A stretch of 33,631 bases of DNA from CAZWUW01 sp964636895 (GTDB lineage: Bacteria; Bacillota; Thermincolia; Thermincolales; CAZWUW01). Shown piece by piece: positions 7,298-15,662 of the stretch. Each line of letters starts with the position of its first letter. Position 1 is the stretch's first letter. The stretch is taken from NCBI GenBank assembly GCA_964636895.1, contig CAZWUW010000026.1, positions 1 through 33,631 of the forward strand. The letters are read 5' to 3'. The translations under genes were made by a program, and so were the position numbers. The notes below the pieces were generated by a model. That model made no database searches. It saw only the letters and a program-made list of their open reading frames with translations, and had not been told where the DNA came from.

Positions 7298-9940
7298 TTA
7301 TCCGACGCTTTCACCGCTGACTTTTTCATCATCACGGCCGGAACGCCGGCAAAAGGCATTAATACAATCAATGACTGGCCCAATGTTTTCATAAAAAATT
7401 ACCACCATATCGCCTGCAGTGGCCGCAGTCAAAGCAGCGCTAACGGCTTCCGGTTCATTCAATATTATTTTGATTTTTTCTTCACTGAGTCCGGCCGTTA
7501 TAGCCCCCTGTTTCATTAATCCAGCCGCTTCTCCCGGTTCCCGCTCCCGCAAATCGCTATCTTCCTTGATATAAAGCCGGTGAAAACCGGTGCCGGCCAC
7601 CCTGCCCACTTCAATGATATGCTCATTAAGCCGGTCTCCGGGTACCCCGATAACTCCAAGCAGCCTTTTATGTTTTAATTTTTGCACTGTATTGATAATA
7701 CATTGATAACCGGCCGCGTTATGACCGTAGTCCAGGACGATTTTTATTCCGCCCGTCTCCCAGATGTTCATGCGGCCCGGATTATGACGTAAGTCGGCGG
7801 CAAACCCAAGCAAGCCCTCTCTAATTGCATCCACCGTAATTCCCAACGCCCAACAGCCGGCAATGGCGGCCAATACATTTTGCACATTATGGTGAGCTGC
7901 CCCCTGTAATGTACAGGGAATGCTTTTAACCGGCAAAATCTTATACATCTTGTTACCACAGGCAATAACTATAGTTTTATTTTTGATAAACACCCCTGTG
8001 CCGCCGGCCCCCAAATGTCTTCTAATCAGAATATTATCAGCTGCGGTGCTGAAAAACATTAGCCGACTGCGCATCCTGGGCACTAATCCGGCTACGTACC
8101 GGTCATCGGCATTCAATACGGCATATCCTTCCCGGTGGACAGCTTCACCGACCAATGATTTAACTTTGGCCAGTTCCTTCAGGGTATTTATCCCATCCAG
8201 CCCCAGATGGTCGGCACTGATATTGGTGATAATCCCCACATCACTGTAATCGTAACCCAGACCTGCTCTGATCAGCCCACCCCGGGCGGTTTCCAAAACA
8301 GCCACATCCACCGATGAGTCGCGCAAAACAACACGGGCACTGGCCGGTCCGGTGGTATCGCCTGGTAGAATCATTTTACCCTTCAGATATATTCCATCGG
8401 TGGTCGTCATACCCACATTCATTCCGGCACTTTCCAGGATATGACCAATAATCCGGGTAGTTGTGGTTTTTCCGTTCGTTCCGGTTACGGATATAATCGG
8501 TATTCGAGACGGTGCACCCGGCGGAAAAAGTTTTTCGACAATAGCCCGGGCTGCGTTTCTGGGTTTGCCTTTAGCCGGATAATGATGCATCCTGATACCG
8601 GGGGCGGCATTAATTTCTATCACGGCACCGTTTTTTATGTTAACCGGGTTACTGATATCCTGAGCCACCAGGTCAACCCCGGCCACATCCAAGCCAATTA
8701 ATTTTACTGCCCGCAAACACATTTCAATATTGTCGGGGTGTACCCGATCCGTAACATCTATAGCTATCCCCCCGGTACTGAGGTTAGCGTTTTCTCTCAG
8801 ATAAATAACTTCGCCGGGCTCGGGAATATCAACCAGGGTTCTTTTTTGCTTATGTATGACCATCAAAACTACCTGATCAATATGAATTTTAGTCAGGGGT
8901 TTTTCATGTTCATCCCCTCTCAACGGATCTTTATTGATAATTTCCACCAATTGTTGAATGCTGTGCTTACCATCACCTACCACGAAAGCAGGTATCCGTT
9001 CTGCCGCCGCCACCATCCGTTCACCTACTATCAAAAGCCGATAGTGCCGGCCAAGAATAAATTTTTCCACAATGACCCGGTCACCGTACTGTTGACTCAT
9101 ATTAAAGGCGCGACATATTTCCCCGATAGTTTGTAAATTAAGCGCCACACCTTTGCCCTGATTACCGTCAAAGGGTTTAAGGACGACAGCAGTGCCTATT
9201 TCCCGGGCAATGGTCAACGCTTCCTGTTCTGTTCTGGCCACCCCACCCGGCGGTACCGAAATGCCGGATTCAGACAGTAATTGCTTGGTCAGCACCTTGT
9301 CGCCGGCAATATCCACACCAATACAACCAGTGCCTTCGGTAATGGTAGCAGCAACTTTTTTTTGGAATTTACCATAGCCTAACTGTAAAATACTCCCCTC
9401 CCCAAGACGCATAACAGGAATACCTTTTTTTAACGCCTCCTTGGCAATTGCCCCGGTGCTGGGACCAAGACCCGTCTTTACTGCCGTTTCTTTAACCTGC
9501 CGAACAAACTCCGGCACATCCGGCTGAACGCCGGCCAGTAATTCCGTCACTGTTTGTACCGCCAATTTGGCGGCGCTAATTGCGCCCTCTTTTGAAACAT
9601 ACTCAAAGATTACATAATATGTATCCGGCTCTTCTGCTCTGATGGTTTTGCCGTAAATAACATCCATGCCAGCCAGGTGCTGTAATTCCAAAGCAATGTG
9701 TTCCACCACGTGCCCCAGCATGGTACCCTCCCGCAAACGTTCCACAAAACCACCCGCTCTGCCGCGCGAACAATGATGGTCCAAAATAGATGGCAGACAT
9801 GAAATCAGGCTATCGCTAAAACCGCTAATTTTATCAGTAAGCCTGCCGCCCATTGCACCAAGAGCCAGTTTCATTTTAATAACCGGCCGGAAACAAAAAA
9901 TGTTAATTCCTTCATATGCCCTAATTTCAAGTATCCGCAT
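7298..9940 (-). CDS. cphA: Cyanophycin synthetase
   Basis: An 880-aa protein, the usual CphA length, polymerising Asp and Arg with ATP into the storage polymer multi-L-arginyl-poly-L-aspartate. Domains in order: an N-terminal CphA domain to about residue 160 (MRILEIRAYEGINIF, GHVVEHIALELQ), an ATP-grasp domain about 200-470 (VVLKPFDGNQGKGVALNL, GRHYRLLIVG, EINAAPGIRMHHYP) that adds Asp, and a Mur-ligase-like domain from about 485 with the P-loop SVTGTNGKTTTTR and ISADHLGLDG, which adds Arg. The ATG at 9938-9940 is preferred because GGGAGAAAAGG precedes it; an ATG six codons earlier would lie before that site. It overlaps the 3' end of cphB by 14 bases, indicating translational coupling. Confidence 0.96.
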   Translation of the reverse strand: MRILEIRAYEGINIFCFRPVIKMKLALGAMGGRLTDKISGFSDSLISCLPSILDHHCSRGRAGGFVERLREGTMLGHVVEHIALELQHLAGMDVIYGKTIRAEEPDTYYVIFEYVSKEGAISAAKLAVQTVTELLAGVQPDVPEFVRQVKETAVKTGLGPSTGAIAKEALKKGIPVMRLGEGSILQLGYGKFQKKVAATITEGTGCIGVDIAGDKVLTKQLLSESGISVPPGGVARTEQEALTIAREIGTAVVLKPFDGNQGKGVALNLQTIGEICRAFNMSQQYGDRVIVEKFILGRHYRLLIVGERMVAAAERIPAFVVGDGKHSIQQLVEIINKDPLRGDEHEKPLTKIHIDQVVLMVIHKQKRTLVDIPEPGEVIYLRENANLSTGGIAIDVTDRVHPDNIEMCLRAVKLIGLDVAGVDLVAQDISNPVNIKNGAVIEINAAPGIRMHHYPAKGKPRNAARAIVEKLFPPGAPSRIPIISVTGTNGKTTTTRIIGHILESAGMNVGMTTTDGIYLKGKMILPGDTTGPASARVVLRDSSVDVAVLETARGGLIRAGLGYDYSDVGIITNISADHLGLDGINTLKELAKVKSLVGEAVHREGYAVLNADDRYVAGLVPRMRSRLMFFSTAADNILIRRHLGAGGTGVFIKNKTIVIACGNKMYKILPVKSIPCTLQGAAHHNVQNVLAAIAGCWALGITVDAIREGLLGFAADLRHNPGRMNIWETGGIKIVLDYGHNAAGYQCIINTVQKLKHKRLLGVIGVPGDRLNEHIIEVGRVAGTGFHRLYIKEDSDLREREPGEAAGLMKQGAITAGLSEEKIKIILNEPEAVSAALTAATAGDMVVIFYENIGPVIDCINAFCRRSGRDDEKVSGESVG

Positions 9941-10775
9941 CCTTTTCTCCCTCTTCATTATTTTTTGCTTTTTCTATTAATGGTAAGCGGGTTTTTAAAT
10001 CAAACCCATATCCTGACGGTATTACATGCAGGCAAATACCTAATAGTGCCAGCGGTTGTCCGGTTGCCAGTTCCGAAACATTGGTATAACTTATCTTTCT
10101 ACCGTCAATAACGGTTACAGTCTGCGAGCCAATTACTTCCAGGCAGGCTTTCTGATTTACTATAACTGCCGTATCCTCATCAATCCCGATCCCCAGAATA
10201 TACGGATTATGCGCCACTGCTGCCAGCAGCCGTCCCAGCCTGCCCCGTTGAGCAAAGTGCTGGTCTATTACAACTTCTTCTAAAAGTCCCAGCCCTGGTG
10301 CCATATTTAAGGTATTCATTTTGGCTGCCTCATCATTCCTGCCCCCGACTATCATCGTGCCACTCATCACCGAGGCCCCGGCACTGGTGCCGGCTACCAC
10401 TACGCCACACCGATAAGCCCTGCTTAAAGCTTCATTGACCCTGGTGCCGCCAATGGTACTGGTAATCCGCAATTGGTCCCCGCCGGTAAAAAAAATACCG
10501 GTAGCGCCTTCAATAATAGCAGTGGCGGCCTGATCATCAGCCCGGTTGCGGGTACTTATATCCAAAACCCGTACCTCACCGGCGCCCAGCCGGCCAAAGA
10601 TTTGCCGATATTCCGCACCTACCGCCTCAGGTTCTTGGGTAGCAGTTGTCAGCACAACAAGTACAGCATGCCGGCCACCGGCAAGGGTAATAAACTTCTT
10701 CAGAATTAGGCATTCCTTTTCTTTGTCTTCAGCCCCACCAATAATCAAAAGATTTCCGGATACTTTATGCCCCAT
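9927..10775 (-). CDS. cphB: Cyanophycinase
   Basis: A 282-aa serine peptidase of family S51 that hydrolyses cyanophycin to beta-Asp-Arg dipeptides. The nucleophile motif VVAGTSAGASVMSGT is present with the catalytic Ser near residue 131; FFTGGDQLRIT and IDEDTAVIV are also typical. No signal peptide is seen, so it is the intracellular type. The ATG at 10773-10775 has GGAGG seven bases upstream. It is the first gene of the cphB-cphA pair, and the following genes (ispE, gntR) are close enough to be read through. Having both polymer synthesis and breakdown suggests the cell stores nitrogen as cyanophycin. Confidence 0.96.
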   Translation of the reverse strand: MGHKVSGNLLIIGGAEDKEKECLILKKFITLAGGRHAVLVVLTTATQEPEAVGAEYRQIFGRLGAGEVRVLDISTRNRADDQAATAIIEGATGIFFTGGDQLRITSTIGGTRVNEALSRAYRCGVVVAGTSAGASVMSGTMIVGGRNDEAAKMNTLNMAPGLGLLEEVVIDQHFAQRGRLGRLLAAVAHNPYILGIGIDEDTAVIVNQKACLEVIGSQTVTVIDGRKISYTNVSELATGQPLALLGICLHVIPSGYGFDLKTRLPLIEKAKNNEEGEKDADT

Positions 10776-10908
10776 AAATACCTCCAGTAGTGGTTATGAA
10801 CAATTTATATTTTACCCTTTTTTACCAGCAGTTATTCCGCGTAATTTGGAGAACGACTGCGCTGACTTGCATAACTTATATCAGAAACATTTTTTGGAGG
10901 TCTGGCTC

Positions 10909-11457
10909 ATGGAGCATATGAAAATTCACTCCGGCACGGGCATTTTGATTGACCTGGCGGTGAAAAGACTTTATTACAAATCCCCCCAGCGCGGGCAATA
11001 CGAGTACCCGGTGGCTATCGGCAAGCCAAGCACACCCACTCCGACAGGCGCATATAAAATCATGACCAAAATCGTCAATCCCGGCGGTATTCTTGGCACC
11101 CGTTGGCTGGGTCTTGATATCCCCAACGGACCTTATGGCATTCATGGGACCAATAACCCATCTTCCATCGGGCAGGAAATATCTAATGGCTGCATAAGAA
11201 TGTTTAATCAGGATGTGGAGGCATTATTCGAGTTAGTCCGCATCGGAACCGTAGTCACAATTATAATGTCTGGAAGTTTACCGGCCGGAAACAGTGAGTA
11301 TACCTTATATATAGTTCAGCCCGGCGATACGCTATATGATATTGCCCGGCAATACAGTGTCACCATTGATGATTTGGTAAATACAAACAATATAGCTGAC
11401 CCAAATCTAATTTACCCCGGGCAGCAGTTGAAAATTCCGGGAAAACCACCCATGTAG
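10909..11457 (+). CDS. L,D-transpeptidase (YkuD fold) with C-terminal LysM
   Basis: A 182-aa protein. Residues 6 to about 120 form an ErfK/YbiS/YcfS/YnhG (YkuD) L,D-transpeptidase domain: STPTPTGAYKI, YGIHGTNNPSSIG (His79) and the catalytic motif ISNGCIRM with Cys95. Residues about 131-177 form one LysM repeat (YIVQPGDTLYDIARQYSVT, IYPGQQLKIP) that binds glycan chains. Such enzymes make 3-3 peptidoglycan cross-links; B. subtilis YkuD, which carries LysM at the N-terminus, is a spore-associated relative. The order is reversed here and there is no signal peptide, as in YkuD. The ATG at 10909 follows TTGGAGG at 8 bases; a CATAACTTA at 10870-10878 resembles a sigma-K/E -10 box, but the -35 fit is poor. 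It is transcribed away from cphB as a single gene. Confidence 0.92.
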   Translation: MEHMKIHSGTGILIDLAVKRLYYKSPQRGQYEYPVAIGKPSTPTPTGAYKIMTKIVNPGGILGTRWLGLDIPNGPYGIHGTNNPSSIGQEISNGCIRMFNQDVEALFELVRIGTVVTIIMSGSLPAGNSEYTLYIVQPGDTLYDIARQYSVTIDDLVNTNNIADPNLIYPGQQLKIPGKPPM

Positions 11458-11507
11458 GCAATTATCCACAGATTGAAAAAAGCATAGTTCCCTTAGCCTT
11501 GAGAAAA

Positions 11508-11551
11508 AAGGCCAATGGCCTGAGAAATAAGATTCTCAGGCCATTGGCCTT
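11508..11551 (-). terminator. Perfect 19-bp terminator between L,D-transpeptidase and chemoreceptor genes
   Basis: AAGGCCAATGGCCTGAGAA (11508-11526) and its exact complement (11533-11551) flank a 6-base loop. On the minus strand the stem is followed by TTTTTT, so it ends the chemoreceptor transcript; on the plus strand the tail is AAAAAT-rich, so termination of the L,D-transpeptidase transcript there is less certain. Confidence 0.85.
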
Positions 11552-11566
11552 AAAAATATTAATGTT

Positions 11567-13528
11567 CTAAATCCTGAAACCATCTACCAACTGCTTCAAT
11601 TGATGGGCCATTTTGCTCAGCATTTCTGCGGCTGAAGCAATATCCTCTGTGGAAGCGGCCATTTCCTCTACGGCCACCGACATTGACTCGGCAGCGCCAG
11701 CATTACCTTTAGTTAACTCAGCGATAGTGTTTATAGCCGTAATGGCATTGTCACTGCCATATGCCATTTCCTGGGTTGAGGCAGTATTTTGCTGAGTAAT
11801 GGCTGCCACATTATCAATAGCCGTGACTACGGATGAACTGCTGTCCGCCATTTCCCTAGCAGCGGAGGAAATAGTCTGTACCTGTTCATAAGTCTTGCCC
11901 ACTACCTGCATGATTTCCGCCAGCGCAGCACCGGCATCATGGGCCAGTTGTACCCCTTCCCCAACCTCTTTAGTGCCGTGCTCCATGGCCTTAACGGCAA
12001 CTTCGGTATCCTTACGGATGCTGTTAATCAAGTCCGCTATCTCTTTGGTGGCTTTACTTGACCTTTCCGCCAGTTTGCGCACCTCATCAGCTACTACCGC
12101 AAAACCTTTGCCGTGTTCACCAGCTCTGGCCGCTTCAATCGCCGCGTTAAGGGCCAGTAGGTTAGTTTGTTCCGCAATATCATCTATAACTTGTACAATT
12201 TCACCGATTTTTTGCGATTGCTCGCCCAATTCACGGATTTTAACGGCCGACTCAAAAACTGAATTTTTAATTCTTTCCATTCCTGAAACAGTGCGCTCAA
12301 CAGCACTTTCTCCCTTATCAGCCACTTCAGAGGCTTGTTGAGCTGCTTCCGCAACAGCTTGGGCATTGGCGGCCACATCATTGATGGAGACTGCCATCTG
12401 ACCAATAATCAGTGAGGTTTGATTCACATTATCCGCCTGTTCATGGGCACCACCGGCAATTTGATTAATGGACGTGCTAAATTGTTTAATAATTTGTCCG
12501 GTATTTTGCACTTCTTTTTCCTGTACACTATTGCCTTCTACCAGCGTGCTGATGGATTCCGCAACATGCTGGCCGGCCCGGGCCACCTCATTAGCGTTAT
12601 CAGACAACTGGTCACTGGTGCCGGTAACCTGGTTAATCGACATGACCACATTCTGTACCATATCATGAATCTGAGACATGAACCTGTTAAAGTATCTGGC
12701 CAGCATACCAAGTTCGTCTTCTGAGCTTTCAGGCAAACGCTGGGTCAAATCCCCTTGTCCGGAAGCTAGATTCTCTACGGCCAGCAACACCCGCCGCAAG
12801 GGAATGCCAATGACCAGCCGGGATATTATAAAAAGCAGACCTACCATAATAGTAAGAATACCTGCCATTATAACAATTATATTTTGTCGATTTTCCGCTA
12901 CTTTTGCTTCGGCTCTGACAATAGAAATAGCTACCCGGTAACCGCCCCAGTGTTTACCATTTACATAAATCGGGTAGGACATATCCCACATGGTTTCTCC
13001 CGTATCCCGTTTGTATATGTGCTTTCGCTCCTTATCGGTACGGGCAGCGCCGGCACCGGTTTCATCATTAAAAATCCTTTTTGACCGGTCCTTATATTTT
13101 GTATTATGGGTAGGCAAATAGCCTTCTGTGGCTGCATTTCCTGAATAGGCGACCGGAATGGCAAAAACCACGTCCTCATCAACCAAAAATGAATCTACAT
13201 ATTTTTGCCAGTGCTTGTCCGTATAATCATCAAAAGCAGCATGATATTTTCTTTTGTTGGGTTCCGGAGCATCCTGAAACATCTTATAATTGCGGTCAAA
13301 CAGCTTTTCTTCAGTAATTACACCGTTCTTTATATCATTTTCCATTAATGCACCTAGCCCCTGGGCCGCAGACTTGGCAAGTGCAAAACCTTTTGCGGTC
13401 AAGTCTGCTTCAACCTGCTCCCGGACATTTTGCACCTGATAAACGGTATAAAAGGTCATCAATAGCCCGAGTGCTGCCGCCAGGCTTAATATCAACTTAA
13501 AATGCAAGCTTTTTGTTATTTTTACCAC
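11567..13528 (-). CDS. Methyl-accepting chemotaxis protein, membrane bound, c-di-GMP riboswitch controlled
   Basis: A 653-aa chemoreceptor. A first membrane span lies at about residues 10-30, an external sensor at 31-216 (Cache-like, with KRDTGETMWDMSYPIYVNGK near its end), a second span at 217-240, a HAMP linker at about 241-293, and the long signalling coiled coil with the conserved tip IAEQTNLLALNAAIEAARAG and EHGKGFAVVADEVRKLAER at about 451-490. It passes ligand signals to CheA/CheW. The start is GTG at 13526-13528, with AAGGAGG eight bases upstream; an overlapping ATG is out of frame. It is a single-gene unit behind a c-di-GMP-I riboswitch and terminator, and ends in a strong hairpin. 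The ligand is unknown. Its signalling half closely resembles that of the receptor at 18672-20765. Confidence 0.95.
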   Translation of the reverse strand: MVKITKSLHFKLILSLAAALGLLMTFYTVYQVQNVREQVEADLTAKGFALAKSAAQGLGALMENDIKNGVITEEKLFDRNYKMFQDAPEPNKRKYHAAFDDYTDKHWQKYVDSFLVDEDVVFAIPVAYSGNAATEGYLPTHNTKYKDRSKRIFNDETGAGAARTDKERKHIYKRDTGETMWDMSYPIYVNGKHWGGYRVAISIVRAEAKVAENRQNIIVIMAGILTIMVGLLFIISRLVIGIPLRRVLLAVENLASGQGDLTQRLPESSEDELGMLARYFNRFMSQIHDMVQNVVMSINQVTGTSDQLSDNANEVARAGQHVAESISTLVEGNSVQEKEVQNTGQIIKQFSTSINQIAGGAHEQADNVNQTSLIIGQMAVSINDVAANAQAVAEAAQQASEVADKGESAVERTVSGMERIKNSVFESAVKIRELGEQSQKIGEIVQVIDDIAEQTNLLALNAAIEAARAGEHGKGFAVVADEVRKLAERSSKATKEIADLINSIRKDTEVAVKAMEHGTKEVGEGVQLAHDAGAALAEIMQVVGKTYEQVQTISSAAREMADSSSSVVTAIDNVAAITQQNTASTQEMAYGSDNAITAINTIAELTKGNAGAAESMSVAVEEMAASTEDIASAAEMLSKMAHQLKQLVDGFRI

Positions 13529-13646
13529 ATACTCAGCCTCCTTGCAGTATAAATTTAATCACCAAAAAGGATTGACAGACCACCTCCATTTCTAAGAAAG
13601 TGCTTATGTCTAGCCCAATTTGAAATACCTTGCAATGAACGAATAA

Positions 13647-13664
13647 AACCTGCTGTCGCAGGTT
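13647..13664 (-). terminator. Terminator of the c-di-GMP riboswitch expression platform (chemoreceptor)
   Basis: On the minus strand AACCTGC / GCAGGTT with a 4-base loop, followed by TTATT. It lies 12 bases after the aptamer and about 120 bases before the receptor start, the position expected for a riboswitch-controlled terminator. Confidence 0.65.
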
Positions 13665-13676
13665 AGTTTTACCTGT

Positions 13677-13744
13677 GGCACCCGGCTGTCTTAGCTTATG
13701 CTTTAGACCCGCAGTTTTGCGCCCCTTACTTTCGACAGGTTTGC
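13677..13744 (-). promoter_or_regulatory. Cyclic-di-GMP-I (GEMM) riboswitch aptamer upstream of the chemoreceptor
   Basis: Read on the minus strand, the segment has the ordered landmarks of the GEMM-I aptamer: GCAAACC, a CGAAAG tetraloop segment, GGGGCGCAAAACTG (family form GGGACGCAAAGCC), CGGGTCTAAAGC (the CGGGUCUAA core), a short variable stem and GACAGCCGGGTGCC (the GCCGGGUUGCC closing strand). The GAAA tetraloop and the CUAA receptor are both present. A terminator follows, then the receptor gene. Whether c-di-GMP turns the gene on or off cannot be told from reading alone. Confidence 0.88.
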
Positions 13745-13762
13745 TTTTTTCACAATAAACAG

Positions 13763-13791
13763 ATTATATATTTTAGCATAACAAAAATTAA
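13763..13791 (-). promoter_or_regulatory. Sigma-A-like promoter ahead of the chemoreceptor riboswitch
   Basis: On the minus strand a perfect TATAAT (13763-13768) lies 17 bases from a weak -35 TTAATT (13786-13791). The predicted start, near 13756, places the aptamer at the very 5' end of the transcript, which fits a riboswitch leader. No sigma-D-type box was found. Confidence 0.5.
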
Positions 13792-13994
13792 CCTGTGCTG
13801 CTACTATTAAAGGCCGAACCGCATAATATAACCTTTAAACGGTTATTTTGCCGGTTTTTCATGGTAAATAATTCTACATGCATATGGGTTTTCCTTCATA
13901 ATAACTACTGTTTTTTACATTTTTGCACAAACAGTTCCACTCGATACCAAAAATAATGTCATTTTATGGCGAATTTATTAAGCAAATGCAGGAT

Positions 13995-14024
13995 TTTCCA
14001 TAATATTTGTCGAAACAGTATAAA
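13995..14024 (+). promoter_or_regulatory. Possible sigma-A promoter of the hydrogenase operon
   Basis: TTTCCA (13995-14000) and TATAAA (14019-14024) are 18 bases apart, about 43 bases upstream of the TTG start of the first hydrogenase gene. The rest of 13792-13994 is AT-rich and I see no gene in it. Box quality is only fair and no redox-regulator site was recognised. Confidence 0.3.
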
Positions 14025-14066
14025 AAAGCGTGGCCACAGCCACAGCAAAGAAAGGGGAGAAAAAGC

Positions 14067-15662
14067 TTGAAAATTGGCCTATTTTTTTCCGAAGCAGATG
14101 GGTTAATCAGTCAGTGTCTGAACTTACAAAAGCTGCAAAAGGCTTATCAGGACGAACATGCGGCATTTATTGTAAAAAACTTTTTCCAGGCCCGGGAACT
14201 CCGTCAGATTCTGGACATTATTGCCGCCCAAAGATTTGAAGCCGTCATATTAGCAGGTGACTCGCCGGTCAATTATCAGGTAAACAAAAACGCCGACTTC
14301 CTGATTAACGAAATTGAAAAACTGGGTATCAATTCTAACCGTATTGGCATTGTAAACCTGAAGGAACAACTGGTTATGGCCCATCCGGATGACCGGCCGG
14401 GGGCCCAGAAAAAGGCCTCGATTTTGATTGATGTGGCTATTGCCAAAGTGCAAATAGCTCCCGTGATTAAAACCAAAGAAATTGCCCCTTACCCGGCAGT
14501 GGCCATTATTGGTGTCACTCCCGGCAGTGTAATGGCAGCGCAACGTTTGCTGGAAAGAGATTTTAATGTATATCTGATTGATGAAACATATGAACTTAGA
14601 AATTTCCGGGATGCGGACAAGCGAGAAAAAATTCGTTCGGTGGTTTCTTTTGTTGAACTGCATGCCAATTCCAGCTTTTACAGAACATCAAAGATTTCCG
14701 ATATTTACGGCTACGCCGGCAATTATACGCTGGAGATTTCCACCCCGAGCGGAAAACAGGTGGTTACTGCCGGCAGCATTATTGTTGCTAACACCAAAGA
14801 CCCGGAATTTACCGAGCATCTCCGCCCATTGGTGCATATCGATATTGACGAAAATGGTTTTTTTGAACCAATTAATCATGATACACTACAGGTATTTACG
14901 TTGGAGAAAGGAATCTTCTTGTTACCGGATAACGAAGATAATGACTTCGCTTATATATCTGCCCTAGGCGATTCGGTAGCCTTCGCGGTAACTTCCCTGC
15001 TGGAAAGCAAAACCATTGCCCATAAAATCGTAGTTTCGGAAATTCGCGAAGAGTTATGCGGCGGCTGCGGCACCTGTGTAAAAACATGCCTGTTCAAAGC
15101 TTCCTGTATTGATCCGGTGCGAAAGGTTTCTATAATTGACGAAAAACGCTGTAAGGGCTGTGGTAACTGTGTCACCTCCTGTCCTACCGGTGCCCGTGAC
15201 CTGCTGTCTTATCCGCAAAAATACCTGACAAAAGCTATTGATATTCTTTCTGCCGACAAAAACGGAAATGACCCCAAAATCCTGGCTTTCCTTTGTGAGG
15301 GCTGTGGTTACGAAGCGCTGGATAAGGCCGGCCTAAAAGGCATTAATTATCCGGCCAGCGTCATGCCGCTGGGTATTCGCTGCGCCGGGAACATCGATAC
15401 ACAGTTGATTCTGGAGGCATTTATCAAAGGTTTTGCCGGTGTTGTTATTTGCAAATGTCCGGACGGGCATTGCCGTAATATTGTCGGTAATAATGACCTG
15501 GACCGCCGGGCCAACCTGTTCAGAGAAGTATTGCGCAGCAGAGGTATCGAAGACAACTGCCTGCGCATTATTGAAGGGGAAATTCATGGCAATAACAATT
15601 GTGCCAGGGCCATGTTGGAATTGTTCAAAGACCTCAAATCCACCGGAGGTGAATGCTCATGA
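14067..15662 (+). CDS. HdrA-like / ferredoxin / MvhD fusion protein with degenerate flavin domain
   Basis: A 531-aa protein. Residues 1 to about 135 resemble the HdrA N-terminal region (NLKEQLVMAHPDD matches the HdrA NIREHCSWVHPDD segment) but lack its cysteines. Residues 145-172 align with the HdrA Rossmann motif, yet the glycine pattern is lost (IIGVTPGSVMAAQ instead of IGGGVAGMTAA), and the rest of the FAD region is much shortened. Two [4Fe-4S] motifs follow: C331/C334/C337/C341 and C362/C365/C368/C372. The last 130 residues are an MvhD/FlpD-like domain with CEGCG (410/413), RCAG (439) and CKCPDGHC (462/464/469). It probably carries electrons from the hydrogenase to an unseen partner. The TTG start at 14067 follows AAAGGGGAG; its stop overlaps the small-subunit start as ATGA. 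Confidence 0.85.
   Translation: MKIGLFFSEADGLISQCLNLQKLQKAYQDEHAAFIVKNFFQARELRQILDIIAAQRFEAVILAGDSPVNYQVNKNADFLINEIEKLGINSNRIGIVNLKEQLVMAHPDDRPGAQKKASILIDVAIAKVQIAPVIKTKEIAPYPAVAIIGVTPGSVMAAQRLLERDFNVYLIDETYELRNFRDADKREKIRSVVSFVELHANSSFYRTSKISDIYGYAGNYTLEISTPSGKQVVTAGSIIVANTKDPEFTEHLRPLVHIDIDENGFFEPINHDTLQVFTLEKGIFLLPDNEDNDFAYISALGDSVAFAVTSLLESKTIAHKIVVSEIREELCGGCGTCVKTCLFKASCIDPVRKVSIIDEKRCKGCGNCVTSCPTGARDLLSYPQKYLTKAIDILSADKNGNDPKILAFLCEGCGYEALDKAGLKGINYPASVMPLGIRCAGNIDTQLILEAFIKGFAGVVICKCPDGHCRNIVGNNDLDRRANLFREVLRSRGIEDNCLRIIEGEIHGNNNCARAMLELFKDLKSTGGECS

Noticed and set aside
10546..10908. Longer frame extending the L,D-transpeptidase upstream into cphB
   Set aside because: It runs through the opposite cphB gene, while TTGGAGG marks the ATG at 10909.
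11895..12341. Long plus-strand open frame (148 codons) inside the chemoreceptor gene, and similar long frames opposite prs, glmU, cphA and cheA
   Set aside because: They are mirror frames of strong genes, without ribosome binding sites or protein-like motifs.
13532..13590. An 18-codon frame (MEVVCQSFLVIKF...) between the riboswitch and the chemoreceptor
   Set aside because: No ribosome binding site precedes its ATG; its sequence contains the receptor's own site.
13965..13990. Possible sigma-54 promoter (ATGGCGAATTTATTAAGCA) before the hydrogenase operon
   Set aside because: The GG-to-GC distance is 14 instead of 12, so it does not fit the -24/-12 rule.
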